Shown here piece after piece: positions 23,345 to 35,500 of a stretch of DNA of 64,000 nt. Source of the stretch: Cryptomeria japonica (lineage: Eukaryota; Streptophyta; Pinopsida; Cupressales; Cupressaceae). Numbering within the stretch: the stretch's first letter is position 1; every line of letters starts with the position of its first letter. The position numbers and the translations under genes were made by a program. The notes beneath the pieces are model-generated. The model saw nothing but the letters and a program-made list of their open reading frames with translations. It was not told where the DNA came from and made no database searches. The stretch lies in assembly GCF_030272615.1 (NCBI RefSeq), contig NC_081414.1, positions 814,900,569 through 814,964,568 on the forward strand, written 5' to 3'.

Positions 23345-23633
23345 ACATCGGTGATTGGCATTACACATTCCAACAAAAACTAACAGTCAAAACAGTGCAT
23401 GGTAGTGAAAGCACATAGCATGGCAGTGAATGGCATGCAAAACAGGATAGCATATCTCGATTAGCATTAGTTATCAACATTAAAATGTTTTTAATTTAAT
23501 TTTAAATCTACTTTCATTATCTATTCTTTTAAATTTTGAGTACCCATCAATTTATTTTATTGAAAAGATGTAGAATTTGGTGTAGATTAAAAGGTTGCTA
23601 GAAAAGAATGGTGCATAGAGGAGCGCAAGGGCT

Positions 23634-23858
23634 ATGGAAGAAACAAGAGAGAACTCATTAGCAACTCAAAAATCAATGTGGAATGCCCAAAATATTTTAG
23701 TAAATACGAAGTTGATTGCAACAATAGCATTTGCAACACATTTATCTCTCCGAAAAGATAATTATAATTATTCTTCCTTTCAAATGTTAGTGATAGGTGA
23801 TACATTAGCATTCTACACTTCAATTTCATTGGCAATTGTCCTAATGCATACACTTTAA
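23634..23858 (+). pseudogene. Possible PGG-domain (ankyrin/ITN1-like) relic
   Basis: The 74-residue frame contains NILVNTKLIATIAFATHLS, then a hydrophilic link, then GDTLAFYTSISLAIVL. This resembles the PGG domain at the C-terminus of plant ankyrin-repeat membrane proteins: LLVVATLIATVAFAA..., then a loop, then a DT.AF..S.S helix. The PGG triplet itself is missing. No ankyrin repeats are visible upstream. Short length and no splice context make it a weak call, at best a gene fragment. Confidence 0.4.
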
Positions 23859-23924
23859 GGTTAACAAGAATATCGTCTTCTTCTCAACACCCCACTCACA
23901 GACATATGGGTATTGTTGGGTGAG

Positions 23925-24115
23925 CCTTAAACCACACACATTAAGCAACATATTAAGTCTAGAGAGTTAGTCAATTCTGAGTGTTTAACACTCTTAAGTC
24001 TAGAAGACTATTCTTAGTGTGATCATATAAATTAAGCAACATATTAAGCCTAGAAAATGTCACCCAACTCTGAGTGTTTAACACTTTTAAGTCTAGAAGT
24101 GTAAGCTTGATGTGT
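23925..24115. repeat. ~93-bp tandem doublet
   Basis: Two units share ATTAAGCAACATATTAAG, CTAGA, CTGAGTGTTTAACACT and TTAAGTCTAGAAG. GAGTGTTTAACACTC in the first unit is itself a near palindrome. No function is evident. Confidence 0.7.
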
Positions 24116-24119
24116 GATG

Positions 24120-25119
24120 TTTAAGCAATTCCATAGACCCACTTCTATATTTTTGTTTGCCTTTCATTGCACTATTTTCATTGATAACTCCATTGATAAA
24201 CAACAATGCTTTTACATCTTCCAAGGAGGATTACTTAATCATTGGACACACCCAATAACAAGGGAGGAAACTCTTGTTAGATAGACACCTTTTCATTACA
24301 TATAATTGTTGTTTTTGCATGATCTTAATTGCTGATAATTTATGACCTTAATAATTGTCTTTAAATACTTTTCAAATATAATTGTTGCGAAGTAATAAAC
24401 TCATGCACTACTTTGTCTTCTTTTTATTAAACCATCACATTTCTATCATTGCCCTTTCTTCTTAACATGCTTGCTCCTTTTTCTTGCCCAAATTTTCTTT
24501 TATTTTAATTTAGCCCTATATGGTTTTTATCTTATATTACTTTGTCTACTATCACAACTTATTCATTTAATCTCTACTCTAAAGAAATGAATCACTGCTT
24601 ATTATAAAGAAAATTACTCTATAATTTGTTGCCACTAAACACAATCATTATTTATTGTAATATAATTGATGCTCTTCATGAGTGTGATAATTTAAATTTG
24701 ATAAAATATATCTTTCAAATCTATATTGACAATTTATTTCATGAATAATTCTTTATAAAAGAAGACTATGTGTAGGAGTTGCAACTAGATATGGAGGGTG
24801 TTGTGACCTCCCTTTAACATCAATGATATTTAATTATTCCATGTAGGTTAGATGAATACCATCATATTCATGTTCTATTTTAGAGAGGACATGACATTAG
24901 AATCATGTACTAGAATCACCATAAATTAGATATATCAAATTTCAACAGCATTTGTTAATGATTGTAGTTGATTTCTAGATTCAATAGTGAAAGCATCAAA
25001 AGTACTTTGATTTGTATTTAGTAATTTTAGTTGATGCAAAAGTAGTTACACAGTTGAATAAAAAAATCTACTACAATTATCACCATAAATTTTAATAACA
25101 ACTTTATTTGGACCCCCAA
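24120..25119. other. No recognised feature
   Basis: AT-rich sequence without frames of note and without similarity to other parts of the window that I can see. Confidence 0.5.
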
Positions 25120-26894
25120 CGCTTGATAGGGTAAGTGCACAAAGATGGTGGTAAAAAAGGGGGGTATAAGTGGACACTTGTTTTCTGAAATCTGATGAAC
25201 CTGAACTTGGAGGTAAAATTTGAAAGTTATCCACTCAAGATATGAAGATAATCAAACGACAAATATTGTAGTACTCTGAATCTAGTTTCCAAACTGCTAA
25301 ACTTTTTCAAAATTGGATAAGATGAAGGGGGTTAAATCCTTCGTGCACGAAAAACACCCTGATTTTTTCTGAAAAACATAACATAGTGTCTAACGTGCAC
25401 ATCAAAAGAGTCATAGTTAGATATAGTATTTTGACAAATCCTTTGGCAAAAAGATAGTTAAGAGTGAGCACTAGAAGATGTGTATTTTTTTTTGTAATTT
25501 TTTGTTGAAATTTTTTTTTTATGATTTTTCCAATCGAGTACATCCTAAAAATTTGGTACTTGTTCGTGTGCGAAGCATAAGTTGCACTAAACAAATCGAA
25601 AATATAATTTTATTTTATTTAAATTGTAAAGAATCAAGTGCGCTACAATAATATATAAAGTTTTTAAAATTTGGATAAGTATATCAAAAGTTATTAAAAA
25701 AAATGGTGCACCTATGTCTGTGAGAACTATGGAGACACTGGTAAAAGAAATTCAATAATAATATGTGATTGTTGTTCAAATTTTAAAAGAATTATATGGT
25801 TAGAAAGCTCTGAAGATGGGTGAAAATATGGTGGCAATTTTAGGAATACTCACTTGAAACCAAGTTGATAAAATAAAACCATCAAAAAGGAGGGAAATGG
25901 AGGGAAATCAAACTTCCAAACCGTAGCTTTGTCATCCAAGCCTATTTCCAACCCTAAATAGTCAAAAGCATGTACGGGGCACTTATGGTATAAAAAGCAT
26001 GTACGGGATACTTATGGTGTAAGAAGTGCATACGGTCTATCTTAACTATAAACAACGTGTACGGTTGAGTATTTTTTTTTTATGATTTTTCCAATCGAGT
26101 ACATCCTGAAAATTTGGTACTTGTTCATGCGCGAAGCATAAGTTGCACTAAACAAATCGAAAATATAATTTTATTTTTTTTAAATTCTAAAGAATCAAGT
26201 GTGGTACAATAATATATAAAGTTTTTAAAATTTGGATAGGTATATCAAAAGTTATTTTTAAAAATGGTGCACCTATGTCTATGAGAACTATGGAGACACT
26301 GGTAAAAGAAATTCAATAATAATATGTGATTGTTGTTCAAATTTTAAAAAAATTATATGGTTAGAAAGCTCTGAAGATGGGTGAAAATATGGTGGCAATT
26401 TTAGAAATACCCACTTGATGAAGTGTAAACCTGATGATGACAAAGTTAAGAAACCAAGTTGATAAAATAAAACATATCAAAAAGGAGGGAAATGGAGGGA
26501 AATCAAACTTCCAAACCATAGCTTTGTCATCCAAGCCTATTTCCAACCCTAAACAATCAAAAGCGTGTACAGGGTACTTATGGTATAAAAAGTGCATATA
26601 GGATACTTATGGTGTAAGAAGTGCATACGGTCTATCTTAACTATAAACAACGTGTATGCGCTATGTTTACTATAAACAACGTGTACGTGCTACGTTTGTT
26701 TAAATTTTGGGTGTGTATAATATGATATTGTATATACATATAATATATAATTTTTATATATAATATATTAAATTTATATATATATAATAATATATAATAT
26801 ATTAAGTATATATATACACACATATAAGTGTATTGTCTCCCCCTCTCAAGCGCGTACAAGGTGCCTCTCTTTCTCTCCCTCTCACTCTCTCTTT

Positions 26895-26941
<47 letters not shown>

Positions 26942-27060
26942 CCCTTCTCCCTTTCTCCATACCCCATTGCTCTCTCTCTTCTTCTCTCCCTCCCTCCCTC
27001 CATACCCCACTGCAACTGTGTCTGCACTTCTATAGAAGTAAGTGAATTTATTTCTTGTTT
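25120..27060. repeat. Dispersed repeat X, copy 2, with internal duplication
   Basis: Same order as 10530-12060. A segment near 25503-26055 is repeated at about 26074-26650 (offset about 571 bp rising to about 597 because the second copy keeps about 26 bp with GTAAACCTGATGATGA). Both end in CG-motif arrays: GTGTACGGGATACTTATGG, GTGCATACGGTCTATCTTAA, AACGTGTACG. A TA-rich block (26710-26825) and a CT block (26865-27000) follow. The few differences between the two internal copies point to a recent duplication. Confidence 0.65.
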
Positions 27061-27775
27061 GCAAATTCCTATTTTATTTTTATATGTATGCTCCCCTAAT
27101 AAAATTGACTGATGGGTTTGTGTGTGTATATTTAATAGGAGGAAGAAGGGTCTGAAATTGAACTAGTGGTGCATTACCATGACAAACAAGGAAACCTGTA
27201 GCAATATTCTTCTCGAATGTGTTTTTAATTTGCAGAGAAGATGTTGAAAATAGTGTCAACGAAGCAAAATGATGAGTCAGACTACCTGCAATATGTTTTT
27301 CAGAAGGAAACAAACAGTAGGAACAGAAAGAGGGAGAGTAACACAAATGATGTACAGAGAATGATAGTGGTGGGTATGCAAGAGTTCCCATGATGTTACA
27401 CAACGCCTATCATCTAGAGAAATTGAGGTTTGTTTTAAGCATGGCAGTGGTAGTATATGATGATCATCACTTGTCAAAAGGTTTGGAAGGGTGCATACCC
27501 ATGAAAGAAATCAAGTGTGTAATTACTATAGTCACAATCGAGATCAGCCCTATAGCCTTGCAAATTTAAGAGCATCATATGTTTTAGAAAGGTAGTACTC
27601 TTAGGTTTAGATCAAGGTCTTACACTTTCTTTTAAGTGAAGCCTCATTGTTTGTTCACTTGGAGTCTCTCTTATGCTGACAATGGTCTAACTTAGCTATA
27701 TCAAAACTAAACCACTGATGTTCTACAGTATGATGTTCTATTCATAACTTTAAATAATGTATCATTTTATTAGCC
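27061..27775. other. Unassigned spacer between repeat X copy 2 and copy B
   Basis: About 700 bp with lower repeat content. Minus-strand frames (27080-27403, 27277-27477) are short with no domain recognised. TTTTTAATTTGCAG near 27223 looks like a 3' splice site, but no consistent gene could be built. Confidence 0.4.
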
Positions 27776-28551
27776 CACCATATGACCCCTTAGGTGTCAT
27801 TACAGGTCATATTGTTTCCTAAGAGGTCATATGGTGTCCTATGATCCCTTAGGACACCATATGACCCCTTAAGACACCATACAACCCATTATGACACCAT
27901 ATGGTGTCCTAAGGGGTCATAGGATGCCATATGACCCCTTAGGACACCATACGACCCATAACAACATCATACGGTGTCCTAAAGGGTCATATGGTGTTCT
28001 ATGACCCCTTAGGACACTATTTGATGTCGTTATAGGTCCTATGATGTGCGAAGGGGTCATATAGTATCCTATGACCCCTTAGGACACCCTATGACCCCTT
28101 AGATGTTGTTAGGGGCATATTTTGTTCTATGGGTCATATGGTGTCCTATGACCCCTTACGACATGATATGGTGTTGTTATGTGTCTTATGGTGTCCTATG
28201 ACCCCCAAGACACCTTATGACACCTTAGGACACTATATGGTGTCGTTAGGGGTCATACGGTGTCCTAACAGGTCATATGGTCTCCAACGACCCCTTAGGA
28301 CTCCATATGGTGTTGTTATGGGTCGTATGGTGTCCTAAAAGGTCATATAGTGTTCTATGACCCCTTAGGACATCATTTGGTGTCATTATGGGTTGTATGG
28401 TGTGCTAAGGGGTCATATGGTGTCCTGTGACCCCTTAGGACTTCATATGACCTCTTATGTGTCGTTATGGGTCATATGGTGTCCTAAGTAGTCATATGGC
28501 ATCCTATGACCCCTTAAGACACATGCATGGATCTATGGGATACCATATGAC
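27776..28551. repeat. Array of inverted ~20-bp motifs (copy B)
   Basis: Roughly 775 bp of TATGACCCCTTAGGACACCA-type motifs and their reverse complements, with variants at single positions. Positions from 28162 align to the window start in copy A. Short frames across it are artefacts. Confidence 0.85.
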
Positions 28552-29271
28552 CCTAGAGAGGGAGAGAGGGGGAGGAGAGGGATGGAATGGGAGAGAGATA
28601 CACCTAAGAGAGGAGGAGAGTGAGATAGATAGAGACTGAGAGGGAGAGACAAGAGATAAATAAGAGAAAGAGAGATGGAGAGAGAGAGGGAGGAAGACAT
28701 AGATAAATAAAGGGAAAGGGATGGGGAGAGAGAGATGGAGAGAGAGAGGGAAATAGAGGGAGAGATAGAGATAAAGAGCGACACAGAGAAGGGGACTCAG
28801 AGAGAGAGAGAGAGAGACCTAAGAGAATGAGAGAGAGATAGGCAGTGGGGGAGATAAAGAGAGTTCTAAGAGGTGGATAGAGGGATTGGGAGAGAAAGAG
28901 AGACCTAAGAGGTGGAGGGAGGGAAGGAGATTGAGGGTGATAGATAGAGAGAGTCTAAGTGAGAGGGAGGAAGGGATAGAATGAGAGTACAAGAGACTAG
29001 AGAGAGAGAGGTGCGAAAAGAGGGAGAGATTTAGAAAGAGAGGTAATGAGAAAGGGAGAGATGGAAGGGGAGGACAAAGGGAGAGAATGAGAGAGAGATA
29101 CACTTGAGAGAAGGGGGGAGTGAGATAGAGAGATAAAGGATGAGAGAAAGAGACTTTAGAGAGAAAGAATGGGAAGAGAGAGAGAGACTAAAGTAAAAAA
29201 TAGAGACTTGATTCTCTCCCCTTCTCTCTTCCTCCATACCCCTTCTTCTTTCCCTCCTTCCCTCCCCCTCC

Positions 29272-29331
<60 letters not shown>

Positions 29332-29539
29332 TCCTCCATACCCCTTCTTCTCTCCCTCCCTCCCTCCCCCTCCTTCTCTTTCCCTACCCTCCTCCTCTCT
29401 CTATCTCTCTGTCTCTCTATCTCTTTCTATCTCTCTCCCTCCCTCCCTCCCTCCCTCCCTCCCTCCCTCTACCTCTCTCTCCCCTTCTTTCTTCCTCCAT
29501 ACCCCTTCTTCTCTCCTTCTCTCTCCCTCCCTCCCTTCC

Positions 29540-29570
<31 letters not shown>

Positions 29571-29830
29571 CCTCTCTCTCCCTTCCTCTCTCTCTCTCCC
29601 TTCCTCTCCCTCTCTCTCCTTGTCCCTTCCTCCATACCCCTTCTTGTCTCTCTCTCTCTCTCTCTCCCTCCCTCCCTCCCACGCCCCTCCTCTCTCCCTC
29701 CCCCATCCTTCTCTCTCCCTCCCCCCTACTCTCCCCCCCCCTCTCTCTCTCTCTCTCTCCCTCTCACCCCCTCCCTCTCTCTGTACCTCTCTCTCTCTCC
29801 CTCTCTCCCTCCCTCCTTTTTCCTTCACAT
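28552..29830. repeat. GA-rich tract followed by CT-rich tract (copy B)
   Basis: About 650 bp purine then about 630 bp pyrimidine, longer than in copy A owing to expansions: (TC)n near 29276-29328 and (CCCT)n near 29432-29468. Complex purine segments such as CTAAGAGGTGG and GGGATTGGGAGAGAAAGAGA are shared with copy A, so the tract was inherited and not formed twice. All long frames on both strands are composition artefacts. Confidence 0.9.
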
Positions 29831-29834
29831 TATC

Positions 29835-30018
29835 TTTACTAAAAATAATGTGTACGGGGTATTGAACCTATTAGTTTAGTGCCCTACCATAACATTTTTA
29901 AGGTGTAGGAGTGCGTATGCACTACTTATTACTTGTAAGCGTGTACGGGGTACTGAGCCTATTAGTTTGCTACCCTACCATAACATTTTTAAGGTGTAGT
30001 AGTGTGTACGCACTAATT
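29835..30018. repeat. ~91-bp doublet with CpG-rich quasi-palindromes (copy B)
   Basis: Matches 1270-1451. The blocks GTGCGTATGCACTAC, AGCGTGTACGGGG and GTGTACGCACTA keep CpG where copy A shows TG or CA. Confidence 0.7.
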
Positions 30019-30023
30019 ATTAG

Positions 30024-30946
30024 TGTAGACACCTAAAAGTTGCACAATGGATTAAGTGAATTTTAGTCATTTAATTATTCTTAATTCTTCCAATTAATTA
30101 AATTAAGATTTAATTAATATACCCTTCTTCTATCTAAGCCATTTAATTAAATTCACATTTAATTAAAATCCCCTTTCTAGCCATTTAATTAAAATCCCCC
30201 TTCTAGCCCATTTAATTAAATCCCCCCCACTTGCCAAATCCTACAAATGCAAGTTGCAACCAAATTGAAATAAAGTAATTAATCCTATTATTCCCCACCC
30301 ACTTGTAAAATCCTACATCTCCCACTTGCCTCCCTAAACCCCTTTCTAACCTTCTTCTAGATTCTTCTAACCCTAATCAATTAAGCCTAACCCATTTCCT
30401 AAATATTGTCACATCCCTAAACAAAGGGAAGTCACTTCTCAAACCTCAAAAGTCTTCCAAACCATTAATGGTTAACTCAACCCTCTTACATGGTTAGAGA
30501 CTTTTTGCCTAACTTAACTTCCATCTAACCCAATGGTCTCATCAAGCATTCATTACTTTGACCATGGTTTTCCCTTTAACCTTTGCACAAGATTTTATCC
30601 TTTGGATAAAAGCTTTATCCATTGGATAAAAGCTTTATCCAATGGATAACCCTAACCTAACCTTAACCCTTACCCCCTAAGGTAACCATGAGGTTTTCTC
30701 AAGCTTTTAATGCTTCTTACATCTCCTCTCAACCAACCTTATGTTGACAATTGTCACCATTTCATTGGTGCCAATTGTAAACATGGATTGACAACTTTCA
30801 AACTTAGCCCTTGATTAACCCTTTCAATCCCGACCCTCCATTGCCCTGTTTTTCTTATAAATAGAGCTCTCATTCCTCCATTTTATAATCCAAGTCTTTA
30901 GAATCATACTTATACTGAATTTTAGCAAGCATCTAGCCTCTCTTTG
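30024..30946 (+). repeat. Left LTR of the Tat-type element, first part
   Basis: Matches 50547 onward with a few percent substitution and small indels in TTTAATTAAA- and GGATAAAGCTTTATCC-type microrepeats. A TATA box, TATAAATA, lies at 30856-30863, followed by GAGCTCTCATTCCTCC, probably near the transcription start. The LTR continues at 37382 beyond the nested Copia. Confidence 0.85.
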
Positions 30947-31748
30947 TGTAAAGTTATTTCAATTTCAATTAAAGAACAAGCTATGAACTATGAGTGCTAT
31001 ATATGGATATGAGGAATTATGTCAATGTCTAATAATTCTGATTTTTTTTAATCTGTAGGTCTAAAGGAGAGAGATCATTTAATATTTTCTATCTTCTCCA
31101 AATAAATTCAATTGGCATATATATCATTTAGGCAACCGGTCAATTGGTGTATTGACCAGTCATGCCTTTTAGGCATGACCGATCAATGCACCCATTGATT
31201 GGTGCCTTTACAATTATACCATTAACACAATGCTGATTATCGGTTCAAAAACCCCCGATAGCATATTGTAATATCATAATATAATGACTGATCAATATAA
31301 TGAATCGGTTCATATAAACACCGATGATTCAAAGTGCACGATTTATATAATCCAACTGGTGCATTTGTTAACCAATGTTAATGCCAAATGAAGCGGTGTA
31401 TTCATTAAACTCGATAACAAATATGCTCGATATAATTAAGCCCGATAACAGATGTGAATCGGTGCCAATGTTTATGCACCCGATAGCAAGTATGTATCGG
31501 CGAATTTAACCCGATAACTTATAGCATTTAATATGCTATAGGGTTAATACCCTGATAGCATATTAATGCCAATTAACAATTGACATTAATATGCTATCGG
31601 GTTGTTAGCTCGATAGCATAATGATAAGAAATGCTTGTACAATCTGATAATCATATGCAATATAAATTAGACATGAAGCATGTAGATAAATAACAGAACA
31701 AGGAAGGTTAGGAAGATCTTATCTTGCATAAGCTACCATGCATTAACA
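30947..31748 (-). repeat. 3' LTR of the minus-strand Copia
   Basis: 802 bp. Contains recurring CGATAGCATATTAATGCC- and CCCGATAAC-like words in both orientations, giving several short hairpins (for example ATATGCTATCGGG against CCCGATAGCATA). Confidence 0.9.
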
Positions 31749-31765
31749 CTCCCTCTTAGCTTTGG
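31749..31765 (-). promoter_or_regulatory. Polypurine tract of the minus-strand Copia
   Basis: On the minus strand AAGCTAAGAGGGAG ends exactly where TGTTAATGC of the 3' LTR begins. This is the expected plus-strand primer position. Confidence 0.75.
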
Positions 31766-32541
31766 AAGATAGATAAGGCAACCTGCATCACATTTCCTTT
31801 TTATAACTAAGATAATGTCAGTCAGCAAAAAATCATTTATACATGAGAAGTACCATCAAGACATATGATACAAAATAGAAGAACACCACCTGAGCATGTG
31901 ACATAAAGTGTTATTTTAACATGTGATAAAAGTAAGAGAATCATCACCTGATCATGTGAGAAATCACCAAAACATGTGATCTGTAAGATTCATCAAGATA
32001 TCACCTAACACATGATATCAGTATTGCCTAACACGCAATACTTAAGGATAAGTCTATGAGAAAGGTTAGTTTCTCATCATATCCAAGTTGTGATAAGTGC
32101 AATAACATTTATAAATGTTTATCACAACATAGTCATGGCACATCCATGACTTACCAGAGATCAAACATGATCAATGGTTGAGATATCACCTACATGTGAT
32201 ATCAGTATTTCCTAACATGCAATACAAGGATAACCATATGAGAAGTGCTTAAGTTCTCATCATATCCAAGTTGTAATAATGCAATAACATTTGTACAAAT
32301 GTTGTATCACAACATAGTCATGGCACATCCATGACTTACTAGTGATCCAACATGATTACTGGCTTGACTATCATAAGATTGTCACCTTATGATGTCTACA
32401 TACAAGTGTTCAGTATCTGAGAGATCGTCACCTCTTAGATATGAACACAGGTGGCAAGAAGCCAAGAGATAGTCCAAACATGACAAAGAAGTTTACACAT
32501 TAAACATCTTAAATATATGTAAGTATAGATTACAAAGTAGA
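31766..32541. other. 3' untranslated region of the minus-strand Copia
   Basis: No ORF. Holds two diverged copies (about 31960-32160 and 32175-32350) of a segment with ATCACCTA-CA-ATGATATCAGTAT, TCATATCCAAGTTGT and CATAGTCATGGCACATCCAT. This is an internal tandem duplication of about 190 bp. Confidence 0.6.
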
Positions 32542-35500
32542 TTACCTTTCTATCATACCTAAACCCTTTCTAAAGTGATCAACCTTCACTCTGGAAAGTG
32601 GTTTGGTCAGAATAGCTGTAGTTTGATCTCCTGTACACACATATTCTAACTTTATCACATTCCTGTCAACCATATCTCGTAAATAGTGATATGGAATCTC
32701 AATATGTTTGGACCTGTCATGAAATACTGGATTTATAGAGAGTTTTATACAGCTTTGATTATCACACTGAATGACTGTAGGTTTCATAGGTTCTCCAAAT
32801 AATCCCACGAGCAATTTCCTTAGCCATACTGCTTCTCGGGTAGCCATTGAAGCTACAATATATTCAGCCTCTGTGGAACTCTGAGCTACTAAAGATTGTT
32901 TTTTGTTGATCCAGGATATCATGGCTGACCCTAAAATGAAGCAACACCCTGAAGTGCTCTTTCTGTCAGTCACACTGCTAGCCCAATCTGAATCTATAAA
33001 TCCATGTAGATCTATGTCAACCTTTTCATATTTGAGACCAATCATTAGGGTACCTTGTAGATATCTCATTATATGCTTTACTGCAACCAGGTGTATCTCC
33101 TTAGGTTCACACATGAACTAACTTAAGGCATTAACAACATAGCAGATATCTGGCCTTGTATTTACTAGATACATCAGGGACCCAATCATCTTCCTGTATT
33201 GAATGGGGTCACTAGGTCTTGATTTTGCTGCTGCTTCTTTAAGTTTATGGAAGTTGGTTTCCATAGGAGAGTTCATGGGTTTGTAGTTTAGCATTCCAAA
33301 TCTTGTCAATATGTCCAAGGTGTACTTCCCTTGGTTTAGTACAATATTATCAGAATTCTACCATACTTCCAATCCTAGGAAGTAATGAAGAAGCCCCAAG
33401 TCTTTCATATCAAATTATGTGGATAGATCTTTCTTGCATTGATCTATTAGGTGATCATCTCCTATGATTAATAAATCATCAACATATAAAATTAATATTA
33501 ACATATCACCTTTATTTCTTTTGAGGTAGAGATTAGGATCTGCATCATTCTTAGAGAAACCCATCTTTGAGAGATAGGTGTCAATTCTTTCATACTAGGC
33601 TCTGGGAGCCTGTTTGAGCCCATAGAGAGCTTTCTTGAGTCTACACACATGAGACTTTACATCATGAATTTAAAACCCTTTAGGTTGCTCTAAGTAGACT
33701 TCTTCCACGATCTCGCCATTTAGGAATGTTGTCTTAACATCCATCTGATGTAACTTCCACCCCTTTGCTGCTACAATGGCTAGGACAACTCTTACTGATG
33801 TGTACCTGGCAACAGGTGCAAATGTTTCTTCGTAATCTATTCCTTCCTTCTGTGAGAACCCTCTAGCTACAAATCTAGCCTTGTGTTTTTCAATACTGCC
33901 ATCTGCAACATGCTTGATTTTAAACAACCATTTAGAAGACACAACAAACTTCTTGGTTGGCCTAGGAACAATCTCCCAAACATCATTCTTCATAATGGAT
34001 TGATATTCTTTAGTCATGGCATCTATCCATACTTGATGTTTGAGTGCATCTGAAACATTGTTAGGTTCAACTTTAGAGAGATCATTCATAAGTGCAACAT
34101 AGTTGATGAATTTATTAGGCCTCTTGCTTTCCCTGAAGGTTCCTGAAGAAGTAGTGAACTTCTAAGCTTCTGCTACAATTTTGATGGCCCATAGTGGTCT
34201 TTTCTTGTGATTATCTATAGGTGGGTCTTGTGTTTCACTTATAGTTTCCTCAAGATACTCCCTTTGAAGCTCAGGAGTAGGTTCTTCTTCTAGGTTAGGA
34301 GTAGGATTATGAATTTTAGGTTCTATTGTATTTAAGGCCCTTTTGAAGGCTAAATCTTCTTCAAAGATTACATCCCTACTGAGTTCAATATTTCTCTGCC
34401 CTTGTACATAGATTCTGTAGGCTTTAGAAGTTTCACTATATCCTACAAGTATTCCCCTTTTTCCAGAGGGTTCTAGTTTTAGTCTTTTCTCTTTAGGTAC
34501 ATGAATATAGACCGAACACCCAAAGATCCTAAGATGGCTGATATCTAGTTTTGTCTTGGTAAAGACTTCCTCAGAAGTTTTATCTTCAAGGTGTGAATGA
34601 GGACATCTATTTGGTATGTACACAGCAGTGTTAGTTGCTTCTGCCCAAAGGTTCAAGTTTAGATTTTGATCTAGTATCATGGCTTTGGCAGCTTCTACTA
34701 TGGTCCTATTTTTCCTTTCAGCTACTCCATTTTGTTGTGGATTATAAGGTATTGTCAACTCCCTCTTATTCCCAGAATTTTTACAAAAGTCTTTAAATAG
34801 TCCTGATGTGTATTCCCCCCCATTGTCAGTTGTTAAGGTTTTAATTTTGTTTTTAGAGAGATTTTCTGTTAATGTTTTAAACTCTTTAAACCTACTTAGG
34901 ATCTCTTCTGATTCTTTACATTTCAGAAAGTAGATCCACGTCTTCCTAGAGTAGTCATCAACAAAAATTACATAGTACAAAAATCCCCCTAGTGAGGGTA
35001 CGGACATAGGTCCACATACATCAGAATGAATTAACTCCAAAACTTTGCTAGTTTTCCTAGTACTATTATGAAATGCACTTTTGGTATTTTTACCTAAGGC
35101 ACACCCTTTGCATGCCTTTGAATGATATTGCTTCAACTTAGGTAGACCTGTGACAAGGTTTCTCATAGTTGACAAAGCTCTATAATTCAGATGGCCTAAT
35201 CTCCTGTGCCATACTTCATTTGCATTAGTTGCTTCATGGATCAATGCTAGATTGGGCTCTGTACATAGCTCATACAAATAGCCTTGTCTTCAACCAATGA
35301 CCTTAGCGTCTTTGATGGAGGATCTCTTTGGCCAAGCCAACACCTTATTTTCCATGAAGGTCACTCTGTATCATTGATATTCTAGTGTTGATATGGAGAT
35401 TAGATTTCTTTCAATGCCTAGAACATATAGTACTTCTTCAAGTTGTAGTGACATGTTTGTCTTCAGTTTGATGGTCCAGGTTCCAATTCCTTTGACTAGA

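Noticed and set aside
27776-28551. Centromeric or telomeric satellite
   Set aside because: Irregular alternation of inverted motifs without a fixed long unit; found at a fixed place in both element copies.
29401-29828. Arg/Glu/Gly-rich minus-strand frames resembling a coiled-coil protein
   Set aside because: Reverse of a CT microsatellite; not conserved in length or frame with copy A.
30590-30650. GGATAAAAGCTTTATCC as a regulatory hairpin
   Set aside because: Copy number differs between the LTRs (two tandem units on the left, one on the right), so it looks like slippage of a small repeat and not a maintained site.
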